64,000 nucleotides of DNA from Candidatus Margulisiibacteriota bacterium (GTDB lineage: Bacteria > Margulisbacteria > WOR-1 > O2-12-FULL-45-9 > XYB2-FULL-48-7), in the NCBI GenBank assembly GCA_041661965.1, contig JBAZTH010000003.1:413433-477432 (forward strand). Reading direction: 5' to 3'. Shown here piece by piece: positions 1 to 8,419 of the stretch; the first letter of the stretch is position 1; each line of letters begins with the position of its first letter. Both the position numbers and the translations under genes were made by a program. The notes beneath the pieces were generated by a model, which was not told where the DNA came from, made no database searches, and saw nothing but the letters and a program-made list of their open reading frames with translations.

Positions 1-1
1 C

Positions 2-565
2 CCTGACCGGGGCCGGATTACTTTCAACGGCGAAGATATTACCAATAAAACTATTGATGAACGGGCCAGGCTTGGGCTCACCCTGGCTTGGCAGGAACCG
101 GCCCGTTTCGAAGGGCTTTCCCTCCTCGACTATGTCCTACTCGGCAGCGATAAAAAAGGGCACCTGCTGGCTGAAAAATATCTCGAACAGATGAGGCTTA
201 ACCCCAGCGAATACCGGAAACGCGAAGTCGACAAGACCTTGAGCGGGGGCGAGCGGAAAAAAGTCGAATTGGCTTCCATTCTGGCGATGAGACCGAAACT
301 GGCGATCCTGGACGAACCCGATTCCGGGATCGACATGCTCTCGCAAGAGGCGGTCGTCAGTTTGATCAAAGAGATCAAAAATTACGGCGGTTCCGTTATT
401 CTTATTACCCATGACGAAGAAGTCATTAAAGTGGCCGACCGGGCGGCGCTGATGTGCAGCGGCCTGGCTTTTAAGGTCGGCGACCCGCCGGAGATCATCG
501 ATTACTACAAACGGAACTGCAAACCTTGTCCGACCAGGGTTTACCCTTCCGCCAAGGATGGCTAA
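2..565 (+). CDS. sufC: SufC-like Fe-S assembly ABC ATPase (5' truncated by window edge)
   Basis: The open frame enters from the left edge and ends at TAA 563-565, so the N-terminus with Walker A lies outside. Visible are the ABC signature LSGGE (239-253) followed by RKKVELA, Walker B AILDEP (302-319) with the D-loop SGID typical of SufC, and the switch histidine in LITHDEE. SufC is the cytosolic ATPase that works with SufB/SufD in iron-sulfur cluster assembly. The next gene is a SufB/D-type protein starting in a TAATG overlap, which supports SufC over a generic ABC ATPase. The C-terminal tail carries a CKPC motif whose role I do not know. Confidence 0.85.
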   Translation, partial: PDRGRITFNGEDITNKTIDERARLGLTLAWQEPARFEGLSLLDYVLLGSDKKGHLLAEKYLEQMRLNPSEYRKREVDKTLSGGERKKVELASILAMRPKLAILDEPDSGIDMLSQEAVVSLIKEIKNYGGSVILITHDEEVIKVADRAALMCSGLAFKVGDPPEIIDYYKRNCKPCPTRVYPSAKDG

Positions 566-1509
566 TGGATTACACCCAAGAGTATAAAGAATTGCTGGAT
601 GTTTATCGACAGGCCGAAGGGAACCCGGCGGTCTTTGCCGATCAGAAAGTGGCCCACTTAGTCGTTCATCAGAACAAGGTGCTGGGCTCTCACCTGGTCC
701 CCGGCCTTGAGGTCTTACCGCGCGAGACCGCTGACGGGGTCGACCTGAAGATCAGGGTCCTTCCCGGAGTGAAGATCGAGTTTCCGGTCCACCTCTGCTT
801 CGGCGTCTTACCGAAAGAAGGAATCCAGCGGATCAACATTGAGACCGAGATCGGCGAGGAGTCCGGGGTTAGCTTGCTTGCCCATTGTATTTTTCCGAAC
901 GCTGTCAAGGTCCAGCACCTCATGGAAGCGACGATCATGGTCCGCAAGAACGGCTTTTATCGTTACAACGAGACCCATTTTCATGGGGAAGATGGCGGGG
1001 TTGTGGTTGTTCCCAAAGCCCGGATCACTTTAGAAGAAGGCGCTCGTTTGGAGACTTATTTTCAATTGACTAAGGGGAAGGTTGGCCGGCTGGAGATCGA
1101 TTACGAAGTGGAAGCGGGGGAGAACGCGGTGGCGGAGATGATCGCCAAGGCTTACGGCTACGGCCGGGACCTGGTCAAGATCAAAGAACGCTGCGTTTTA
1201 AAAGGGGCCGGTTCACGCGGCATTATTAAAAGCCGGGTCGCGGTCAAAGAAGACGCGGTCAGCGAAGTTTACTCCGAGATCGCCGCTTACGGCCGGCAAG
1301 CCAGAGGCCATGTCGACTGCGTCGAGATCATCCAGGGGAGAGCGCGGGCCAGGGCGGTGCCGGTCGTCGATGTCTTTGAGGAGAGCGCGAAGATTACCCA
1401 CGAGGCGGCGATCGGCAGCGTCGATAAACAGCAATTAGAAACGCTGATGGCCAGGGGAGTGCGTCAGGACGAGGCGGTGGATATCATCATTAAAGGTATG
1501 CTAAAATAG
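565..1509 (+). CDS. SufB/SufD-family Fe-S cluster scaffold protein
   Basis: This protein of 314 residues has the SufBD beta-helix core: alternating short strands, a region of ligand-like His/Glu residues, and a C-terminal segment (HEAAIGSVDKQQLETLMARG then EAVDIIIKG) that matches the conserved SufB/D end. It is shorter than E. coli SufB (about 495 residues) or SufD (about 420) and resembles the compact SufB/D proteins found in minimal SufBC systems, which are thought to act as Fe-S scaffold with SufC. The ATG at 565 overlaps the sufC stop (TAATG); an upstream in-frame ATG at 526 lies inside sufC and is unlikely. Its last codons contain the -10 box of the next gene. Confidence 0.85.
   Translation: MDYTQEYKELLDVYRQAEGNPAVFADQKVAHLVVHQNKVLGSHLVPGLEVLPRETADGVDLKIRVLPGVKIEFPVHLCFGVLPKEGIQRINIETEIGEESGVSLLAHCIFPNAVKVQHLMEATIMVRKNGFYRYNETHFHGEDGGVVVVPKARITLEEGARLETYFQLTKGKVGRLEIDYEVEAGENAVAEMIAKAYGYGRDLVKIKERCVLKGAGSRGIIKSRVAVKEDAVSEVYSEIAAYGRQARGHVDCVEIIQGRARARAVPVVDVFEESAKITHEAAIGSVDKQQLETLMARGVRQDEAVDIIIKGMLK
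1499..1507 (+). promoter_or_regulatory. Extended -10 promoter of thyX (leaderless)
   Basis: TGC-TAAAAT at 1499-1507 lies inside the last codons of the SufB/D gene and ends 6 bases before the GTG at 1514, which puts the expected transcription start on the start codon. No Shine-Dalgarno sequence precedes thyX. An identical TGCTAAAAT with the same spacing is found before the PHP gene at 16464. Confidence 0.6.
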
Positions 1510-1513
1510 CCGC

Positions 1514-2893
1514 GTGAAAGTACTCCTGGCCGGCTATAACGTTGATGCCGATATCCTGGCTGAATTGACCCGCGGTTCGACGAGAGTTGACCTGACCCCG
1601 GAAACGATCTCGGCCGCTTATGCCAGGATCTCTCGCGATCCCCGTCCGGTCGATGAACTGCGAACTATTTCCCGGGCCGAAGTCGAAAAAGCCCGCCGCT
1701 CCAACACTAAAATCGTTTTTGATATGGGTCATTCCTCGGTCGCCGAACACGCCGTTTTTAATTTCGATATTATCGACCTTTCCCGCCTGGCGATGGAAGA
1801 GCTGGAAAAATTCCGTTTCGCTTCCTACACCGAAAAATCCCAGCGTTATCAAAAACTGGAAGATAATTATCATTTGCCGGAGGAGTTTAAAGGGACCGAT
1901 TTCGAGAAGCCGTTCGTCGCGCTGGTCGAAAAACAGAACCAAACTTACAAAGCGCTGCTCGACCGGGGGATCGAACCGGAAGACGCCCGCTATGCCACTT
2001 CGCTTGCCACCAACGGCCAGCTTGGCCTGACCGTTAACGCCCGGACCCTGGAGCTGATGATCCGGCGGTTCGCTTCCAGCGAACTGGCTGAAGTCAGAAC
2101 TCTGGGTAAAACATTGTATGAATTGGCCGCCAAAGTCGCGCCGTCGCTGATCCGCTACACCGAAGCGACCGCTTACGAATCGCTGACCGCCCGGGAATTG
2201 CGGCAATATTTTGCCGGACGTTGGGAGCGAAAACGGCGGGTTTCCCAGGTTTGCGACTTGATCGATTACAGCAAAGACGCCGATTTGAAACTGGTCGGCT
2301 CCCTGCTCCATTCAACTTCGACGATCTCTTTCCGCAATTGCCGCCGGATCGTAAAAGAGATGTCAAAGGCTGAACGGGAAGAAGCGGTCAAAAAAGCCTG
2401 CCGCCACCTAAAGCTTTACCATGGTGTTTTGCGTGAGTTCGAACATGTCACCTTAACTTTTGACCTGGTGATGTCGGCTGGTTGTTTCGCTCAAATGAAA
2501 CGTCATCGCCCGGCGACCCTGACCGCCCAGCGTTACGAGCCGGCTTTGGGGGTGACGGTCCCGGCCAAGATCAAAGGCGGCGAGTTTGCCGAACTGATTA
2601 AAGAGACCGACGCATTATACAATAAGCTGGTCAAACAATTCCCGGCCGCCGCGCAATATCTTTTGACCGGCGCCCATCGCCGCCGGGTTTTGTTGTCTCT
2701 TAATGCCCGGGAGCTCTATCATATCTCCCGTTTGCGGGAAGACGCCCACGCCCAGTGGGATATTCGCGACCTGTCCGCGGCGATGACCAAATTGGCCAAA
2801 GAAGCGATGCCGTTGACAATGCTGCTCATTGGCGGCAAGGACCGTTTTGCCGAGATCCATCAAGCTGTTTATGGAGGAGGTGGTGGCGAATGA
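1514..2893 (+). CDS. thyX: Double-domain FAD-dependent thymidylate synthase (ThyX)
   Basis: ThyX makes dTMP from dUMP using methylene-tetrahydrofolate and reduced FAD. Typical ThyX has 210-260 residues; this one has 459 and contains two ThyX-like halves. The N-terminal half has the HSSVAEH motif (73-79) and a FASYTEKSQRY segment (102-112) that keeps the serine and RY of the ThyX motif, but KFR replaces RHR. The C-terminal half has RHR (330-332) in RHRPATLTAQRYEP, where the motif serine is absent, plus a well-kept NARELYHISRLREDAHAQW segment. The start is GTG 1514, placed by the leaderless -10 box. The stop overlaps the next ATG (ATGA). Active sites would have to be composed from both halves; that is inference. 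Confidence 0.9.
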   Translation: MKVLLAGYNVDADILAELTRGSTRVDLTPETISAAYARISRDPRPVDELRTISRAEVEKARRSNTKIVFDMGHSSVAEHAVFNFDIIDLSRLAMEELEKFRFASYTEKSQRYQKLEDNYHLPEEFKGTDFEKPFVALVEKQNQTYKALLDRGIEPEDARYATSLATNGQLGLTVNARTLELMIRRFASSELAEVRTLGKTLYELAAKVAPSLIRYTEATAYESLTARELRQYFAGRWERKRRVSQVCDLIDYSKDADLKLVGSLLHSTSTISFRNCRRIVKEMSKAEREEAVKKACRHLKLYHGVLREFEHVTLTFDLVMSAGCFAQMKRHRPATLTAQRYEPALGVTVPAKIKGGEFAELIKETDALYNKLVKQFPAAAQYLLTGAHRRRVLLSLNARELYHISRLREDAHAQWDIRDLSAAMTKLAKEAMPLTMLLIGGKDRFAEIHQAVYGGGGGE

Positions 2894-3012
2894 ATACGGC
2901 AATTGTTATAACCTTGATTATTTGCGGGACGATTTTTATGATCACGGTCGTGGCGCTGATCTTCGCGATGTGGGTGATCAATAAAGGGGTTGCGATGTCG
3001 GAGAAGAGATGA
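2890..3012 (+). CDS. 40-residue single-pass membrane protein
   Basis: A 40-residue ORF begins at an ATGA overlap with thyX and ends in another ATGA overlap with the GH57 gene, so it is bracketed by tight translational coupling on both sides. Residues 4-30 are almost entirely hydrophobic (ILV-rich, with FAMW), predicting one membrane helix; the C-terminus ends KGVAMSEKR. A purine-rich stretch, ggaggaggtggcga, lies just upstream and can serve as ribosome site. I do not recognise a family. The coupling suggests it is translated, but no function can be named. Confidence 0.55.
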   Translation: MNTAIVITLIICGTIFMITVVALIFAMWVINKGVAMSEKR

Positions 3013-5189
3013 AAAATCCGGTTTCTTTAGCGCTGGTCTGGCACATGCACCAGCCGTTTTACAAGGATCTGGTGACCGGGGAGTACGTCATGCCCTGGGT
3101 CAGGATGCACGCCGTCAAGGATTATTACGACATGGTCGCGGTCCTCGACCGCTTCCCGGAAGTTAAGGTCACTTTCAATCTCGTTCCGTCGCTTCTTTTG
3201 CAGATCGAAGATTACGTCACCCACAACGCTACGGACGTCCTGCTCGATCTGACCAGAAAAAATCCCTCCGATTTGACCCAGCACGATCGGGTCCTGATGC
3301 TGCAGTATTTTTTCATGGCCAATTGGGACACGATGGTCCATCCTTATCCCCGTTACCGCGATCTCCTTTTGAAGCGCGGCCGTTTCGTTTCCCAGACGGA
3401 GCTGGCCAAGGTCGCCAAGCGCTTTTCGCCGCAGGAACTGCTCGACCTTCAGGTCTGGTTCAACCTGACCTGGTTCGGTTTTATTTACCGGAACGAGGAC
3501 GAGGAGATCAAAGGTTTGATCGCCAAAGGGAAATATTTTTCCAGCGAAGACAAGAAGGTCGTCATTGCCAAACAATGGGAGGTCATGGGGAAGGTCATTC
3601 CGAAATATAAAGAGCTTAGCGGGCGCGGACAGATCGAACTGACCACGACGCCGTTTTATCACCCGATCCTGCCGCTCCTTTGCGATACCAATGTCGCCAA
3701 AGAGGCGATGCCGTTCATGAAGTCGCCGCCGTCGGCCTTTCAGCACCCTGAAGACGCCGCCGCCCAGATTCAGCAGGCGGTCGATTTTTTTGCCGACCGG
3801 TTTGGGGACAAACCTGTTGGGATGTGGCCGTCGGAAGGGTCAGTCTCGGAGGCGATGGTCCCGCTGATCGCCCGCTCCGGTTTGAAATGGATCGCGACCG
3901 ACGAAGGGATCCTGGAACGCTCCCTTCACAAGATCGAGATGCGGGCCAGGACCTTAGCCGCTGCCGATCTTTATCAGCCTTATCTGGTCGAACAGGACGG
4001 GACCCAGGTCGCCATGATCTTCCGCAACCACTTCTTGTCCGACCAGATCGGCTTTGTTTATCAGCGCTGGAACGTCCACGATTCGATCCGCGATTTTTCT
4101 TCCCATCTTCATAACATTCGGATCAGCTTGCCTGATGACGGCAAAAACTATCTGGTCCCGGTCGTCCTGGACGGCGAGAACGCCTGGGAGTATTATCCCG
4201 ACGGCGGCAAGTCTTTCCTGGAAAGTTTTTACGCCAATTTGGCCGCCAACCACGAAATCCGCTCGGTTAGGGTCTGCGATTACATTAAGGAAAATCCGCC
4301 GCAAAAGAAACTCTCCCGGCTTTTTGCCGGTTCCTGGATCAACAGCAATTTTAAGATCTGGATCGGGCATGACGAAGATAATTCGGCCTGGGACTATCTC
4401 AATAAAGCCCGGTTGGCTCTGGAGCCGTTCAGTAAAGCGGATTTCCCCGCCGCCTGGCAGGAGCTCTACATTGCCGAAGGATCCGATTGGTGCTGGTGGT
4501 ACGGCGACGACCACTCGTCCGAGAACGACGCGCTTTTCGATTCGCTTTTCCGCAAACACTTAAAGAATATTTATACGCTGATCGGCCGGACCCCCCCCAA
4601 ATATCTGGAGTCGCCCATCAAGCAGTTGTCGCGGCCGATCCGTCCGTTAAAGGAACCGGCTTATTTGATCAATCCGGTCCTCGACGGAGAAGTGACCAGT
4701 TATTACGAATGGCTGTCGGCCGGTCTCTTTGATATCTCGAAAGCGCGCGGCGCGATGCACCAGATCGAAACGCTCCTGCGCGAGATCCATTACGGCTTCA
4801 GCATGAGCGACCTTTTTGTTCGCCTCGGGCTCAATATTTCGATGTATTCCGAGGAAGCGAAGACCTTCTCTTTCGCGGTTATCTTTTCTCACCCGGCGGA
4901 AAAAAAGTTCGAGATCTCATACGATCCGGAATTGAAGTACTTTGTCGCTAAATTATATAAAATGGACAACCACTGGGTTTTTGAGCGGGAGATGCGCTCC
5001 TTCGGCATTGCCCGGATCATCGAACTGGGGATCCCTTTCAGTTATCTTGAGGCCAAGCCGAACGATCCTCTTGAATTCGTCGTCGTTGTTTACAAGGACG
5101 GCCAGGAAGTCGAGCGCTGGCCCAAAGGCGGTGGTATAAATGTCGCCGTGCCGACCGACACCTATGAACAAGAACAGTGGACCGTCTGA
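3009..5189 (+). CDS. GH57 glycoside hydrolase (alpha-amylase/amylopullulanase type)
   Basis: This 726-residue protein has the GH57 conserved regions: WHMHQP at 11-16, the nucleophile region GMWPSEGSVS with Glu276, and the acid/base region VVLDGENAWE with Asp388. The WPSEGSVS and LDGENAWE forms are those of the amylase/amylopullulanase branch of GH57, which hydrolyses alpha-1,4 (and sometimes alpha-1,6) bonds in starch-like glucans. The C-terminal 300 residues form a beta-rich domain as in longer GH57 members. No signal peptide is seen, so it probably acts on intracellular glucan. It overlaps the upstream ORF by 4 bases and is followed 1 base later by a second GH57 gene. Exact substrate is not deducible. 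Confidence 0.88.
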   Translation: MKNPVSLALVWHMHQPFYKDLVTGEYVMPWVRMHAVKDYYDMVAVLDRFPEVKVTFNLVPSLLLQIEDYVTHNATDVLLDLTRKNPSDLTQHDRVLMLQYFFMANWDTMVHPYPRYRDLLLKRGRFVSQTELAKVAKRFSPQELLDLQVWFNLTWFGFIYRNEDEEIKGLIAKGKYFSSEDKKVVIAKQWEVMGKVIPKYKELSGRGQIELTTTPFYHPILPLLCDTNVAKEAMPFMKSPPSAFQHPEDAAAQIQQAVDFFADRFGDKPVGMWPSEGSVSEAMVPLIARSGLKWIATDEGILERSLHKIEMRARTLAAADLYQPYLVEQDGTQVAMIFRNHFLSDQIGFVYQRWNVHDSIRDFSSHLHNIRISLPDDGKNYLVPVVLDGENAWEYYPDGGKSFLESFYANLAANHEIRSVRVCDYIKENPPQKKLSRLFAGSWINSNFKIWIGHDEDNSAWDYLNKARLALEPFSKADFPAAWQELYIAEGSDWCWWYGDDHSSENDALFDSLFRKHLKNIYTLIGRTPPKYLESPIKQLSRPIRPLKEPAYLINPVLDGEVTSYYEWLSAGLFDISKARGAMHQIETLLREIHYGFSMSDLFVRLGLNISMYSEEAKTFSFAVIFSHPAEKKFEISYDPELKYFVAKLYKMDNHWVFEREMRSFGIARIIELGIPFSYLEAKPNDPLEFVVVVYKDGQEVERWPKGGGINVAVPTDTYEQEQWTV

Positions 5190-5190
5190 A

Positions 5191-7326
5191 ATGCGGCAAG
5201 TCGACCTGCTTTTCGCCGTCCATTGCCATCAGCCGGTAGGGAACCTCGAGTCGGTCATTGAAGAGGCCTACGAGCGATCTTACCTTCCCTTTATCCAAAC
5301 GATGCGGGAACATCCCCGGATAAAATTTGCCGCCCACTACAGCGGGATCCTCCTGGAATGGTTCAAGGAAAAGCACCCTGAATTTATCGATTTGTTGAAA
5401 GAACTGGTCAAAAAAGGGCAGTTGGAGCTTTTAACTTCCGGTCATTACGAGCCGATCCTCTCTCTGATCCCGGACGAAGATAAACTGGGGCAGATCAAAC
5501 TGCAAAATGACACTTTAAAGACGATGTTCGGGCTCGCGCCGCGCGGCTTCTGGCTTTCCGAGCGGGTTTGGGAACCGCAACTTCCCAAAGTCCTGGCCCA
5601 ATCCGGCGTTGAGTATACGCTGCTTGATGATTCGCATTTCCTGGCGGCCGGGTTGGAAAAAGAAAAGCTGAACGGTTATTACATTACGGAAGAGGAGGGG
5701 GAAGTCGTCAGGGTCTTCCCGATCAGCCGGGCCCTTCGCTACGCCATTCCCTTCAAAAAGCCGGATGACGTTCTCGATTATTTAAAATCAATGTCGGAGC
5801 GGGGCCAAACCCTGGCGGTCATTGCCGATGACGGAGAGAAATTCGGACTCTGGCCGGGAACGCAGAAAAAAGTTTTTGCCGGCGGTTATCTTGAGAAACT
5901 GCTGACCCTGATCGAAAAGACCGGCTGGCTGCGGACCACCAGTTTTTCCGATTATCTGGAAGAGAACCAGCCGGTCGGCCGGGTCTATTTGCCGGCCAGC
6001 TCCTATTTTGAGATGATGGACTGGTCTCTTCCCCCCGCGGCCGAGAAAAAATTCAAACAGATTACCGACGACCTGAAGCAGAACGGCCTCCTGGAAGATT
6101 TCCTGCCGTTTCTAAGCGGCGGTTCCTTCCGCAACTTTCTGGTTAAATATCCGGAGTCGAACCTGATGCACAAGCGGATGCTCCAGGCCAGCGACCGCCT
6201 TGCCCGCTTAAAAAAGGGGAAGTCTCTGCTGGGAGAAAAAGAATTTGAAAGCCGGATCAAGGAAGCGGAAATAGCCCTTTACAAGAGCCAGTGCGGTTGC
6301 GCTTACTGGCATGGCGTTTTCAGCGGGATCTATTTGAACTTTCTGCGCCACGCGGTCTACGAAAACATTCTCAAGGCGGAAGCGGTCATGGAAGGGCAGG
6401 CCAGAGGGAAGGATGATTATGCCGACGTGGCGATCACCGATTTTGACCGGGACGGTCGGGAAGAAGTAGTGCTGGCCAACAGTTTTCTTAATCTTTATTT
6501 TTCTCCGGAGCAGGGGGGGGCGCTTTTCGAGCTCGATTATAAACCGAAAAACTTCAACCTGATCAACACGCTGGCCCGCCGCGAGGAAGCCTATCATGAA
6601 AAGCTTAATCCTCCGGTCTGGGAAAAACAGCCGGAATTTCCGGAGTCGACCAAGAAGATAGTCGAGCAGGCGAAGCTTAAAGGCTATGACAAATTGCTGA
6701 CCTATGACCGCCACCCCCGGTTTTGCCTGATCGACCATTTTTTAGGCGAGGGGACCAGCTTGGACAGCTTCAGCCGGAATAAATTCCGGGAAGAAGGGGA
6801 TTTCGCGGGGAGCCGGTTTGACTATATGCCGCAGCGGCGGGGGAACGAGGTCCTTATCCGCTTAAAGCGGGATGGGAAGGTCGGCGGCAATGCGGTCCGG
6901 GTGGAAAAAGAGATCTCGATCCTGGCCAAGCAATCGATTGTCAATATAATGTATGATCTTAGCAATATCAGCAGTGAAGTCGTTCACCTCTGGTTTGGGA
7001 CGGAGTTTAATTTTTCTTTTTTAGCGGGAAATTCCAGCGATAGGTATTATAAGATCGACGGAGTGGACAACTCGATCCTGGAAAGTTCCGGTCGTTCGGA
7101 GAATGTTTCCCTGGCTGGAATTGTTGACGAATGGAAAGGTTTTAGTGTATCATTGGCCCTGGATCGACCGGCCGCGCTGTGGCGTTTTCCGATCGAAACA
7201 ATTTCCGTTTCCGAGTCCGGTTTTGAAAAGAATTTTCAGAGTTCGGTCTTGTTTCCGAATTGGAAGATTAGCCTTCAACCGGGCGAAAAATGGAAGATAA
7301 AGATAGCCTTGCGTATTGAGAGTTGA
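5191..7326 (+). CDS. GH57 4-alpha-glucanotransferase
   Basis: The 711-residue protein follows the Thermococcus litoralis 4-alpha-glucanotransferase along its whole length as I remember it: HCHQPVGN at 11-18, the nucleophile in WLSERVWEP (Glu124), the acid in IADDGEKFG (Asp214), SYFEM-WSLP, NFLVKYPESNLMHKRM, and the beta-rich C-terminal part (DUF1925/DUF1926) with CAYWHGVFSGIYL. These enzymes transfer maltooligosaccharides between alpha-1,4-glucans in the cytosol. ATG 5191 was chosen because it is one base after the previous stop and gives the family N-terminus; in-frame ATGs at 5140 and 5164 would add residues not seen in the family. It sits in the alpha-glucan operon. Confidence 0.92.
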   Translation: MRQVDLLFAVHCHQPVGNLESVIEEAYERSYLPFIQTMREHPRIKFAAHYSGILLEWFKEKHPEFIDLLKELVKKGQLELLTSGHYEPILSLIPDEDKLGQIKLQNDTLKTMFGLAPRGFWLSERVWEPQLPKVLAQSGVEYTLLDDSHFLAAGLEKEKLNGYYITEEEGEVVRVFPISRALRYAIPFKKPDDVLDYLKSMSERGQTLAVIADDGEKFGLWPGTQKKVFAGGYLEKLLTLIEKTGWLRTTSFSDYLEENQPVGRVYLPASSYFEMMDWSLPPAAEKKFKQITDDLKQNGLLEDFLPFLSGGSFRNFLVKYPESNLMHKRMLQASDRLARLKKGKSLLGEKEFESRIKEAEIALYKSQCGCAYWHGVFSGIYLNFLRHAVYENILKAEAVMEGQARGKDDYADVAITDFDRDGREEVVLANSFLNLYFSPEQGGALFELDYKPKNFNLINTLARREEAYHEKLNPPVWEKQPEFPESTKKIVEQAKLKGYDKLLTYDRHPRFCLIDHFLGEGTSLDSFSRNKFREEGDFAGSRFDYMPQRRGNEVLIRLKRDGKVGGNAVRVEKEISILAKQSIVNIMYDLSNISSEVVHLWFGTEFNFSFLAGNSSDRYYKIDGVDNSILESSGRSENVSLAGIVDEWKGFSVSLALDRPAALWRFPIETISVSESGFEKNFQSSVLFPNWKISLQPGEKWKIKIALRIES

Positions 7327-7354
7327 GCCTTTATTTCTAAAAGGAGGATTTTAA

Positions 7355-8395
7355 ATGCCAGAGCTTCGAAAAGATCCGATATCCGATCGTTGGGTGATTG
7401 TTTCCACCGAAAGGGGACGCCGCCCATCCGATTTTGGTGCCACCCCGACTATTGAAAGCGCGGCTGAAGCCGCGAAGTTCTGCCCTTTTGATGAAGGGAA
7501 CGAAAGCAAAACCCCCAAAGAGATCATCGCCTGGAGAAAACCCAATACCGCGCCCGATACCCCTGGCTGGGATGTTCGCGTTACCCCCAATAAGTTCCCG
7601 GCGCTGGTGATCGAAGGGGAGGTCAACCGGACCGGCATGGGGATTTTCGACATGATGAGCGGGATTGGCGCGCATGAAGTTATCATTGAAACCCCCAACC
7701 ACAATCTGGGGATTGCCGACATGGAAGAAGCTCATATCGAGAAGATCCTCTGGGCCTATAAACAGCGGATCGTTGATCTGGAAAAAGATAAACGCTTCCG
7801 CTATATCCTGGTCTTTAAGAATTACGGGACCGCGGCCGGGGCATCCCTGGCCCATCCTCATTCCCAGTTGATCGCCACGCCGATCACCCCTCGCTACGTT
7901 AAGCTCGAGTTGGCCTCGGCCCGTTCTTACTTTCTGGAGAAAGAGCGCTGTATCTTTTGCGACATGATCCGCCAGGAACTGGGGACCGGCGAGCGGATGG
8001 TCTACGAGAACGAGTATTTTGTTGCCTTTACTCCCTTTGCTTCCCGCTTTCCGTTCGAGATCTGGCTGATGCCGCGGCGCCATGAATCCGGGTTCCAGGA
8101 GTTGCCGGATGAGGAACGGATGCAGCTGGCCCGTTGTCTAAAAGATGTCATGCTCCGCTTGAAAAAGACCTTGAACGATCCGCCGTATAATTACGTCGTT
8201 CATACCGCGCCCAACTCGGTCCCGCGGCCGGGTAAACCTGATTACTGGGGGACCATCGGTTATGATTTCCACTGGCATATCGAGATCATCCCCCGCTTAA
8301 CCAAACAAGCCGGCTTTGAGTGGGGGTCTGGACTGTACATCAATCCGACCGCGCCGGAAGAAGCGGCCAAGTATCTCCGGGAGGTCAAGATTTAG
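7355..8395 (+). CDS. galT: Galactose-1-phosphate uridylyltransferase
   Basis: The 346-residue protein is of the GalT branch of the HIT superfamily. The active-site motif AHPHSQL places the uridylylated histidine at about residue 169; a zinc-type pair CIFC follows at about 195 and CPFD lies near residue 43. GalT swaps UMP between UDP-glucose and galactose-1-phosphate. Some archaeal and deep-branching homologues act on other sugar phosphates, so the natural substrate here could be glucose-1-phosphate metabolism of the neighbouring glucan genes. A strong ribosome site aaggagg (7341-7347) lies 7 bases before ATG 7355. The gene is embedded between the glucanotransferase and a DUF4912 gene. Confidence 0.9.
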   Translation: MPELRKDPISDRWVIVSTERGRRPSDFGATPTIESAAEAAKFCPFDEGNESKTPKEIIAWRKPNTAPDTPGWDVRVTPNKFPALVIEGEVNRTGMGIFDMMSGIGAHEVIIETPNHNLGIADMEEAHIEKILWAYKQRIVDLEKDKRFRYILVFKNYGTAAGASLAHPHSQLIATPITPRYVKLELASARSYFLEKERCIFCDMIRQELGTGERMVYENEYFVAFTPFASRFPFEIWLMPRRHESGFQELPDEERMQLARCLKDVMLRLKKTLNDPPYNYVVHTAPNSVPRPGKPDYWGTIGYDFHWHIEIIPRLTKQAGFEWGSGLYINPTAPEEAAKYLREVKI

Positions 8396-8419
8396 ACCCG
8401 ATCAAAGAGGTGGTTACCA

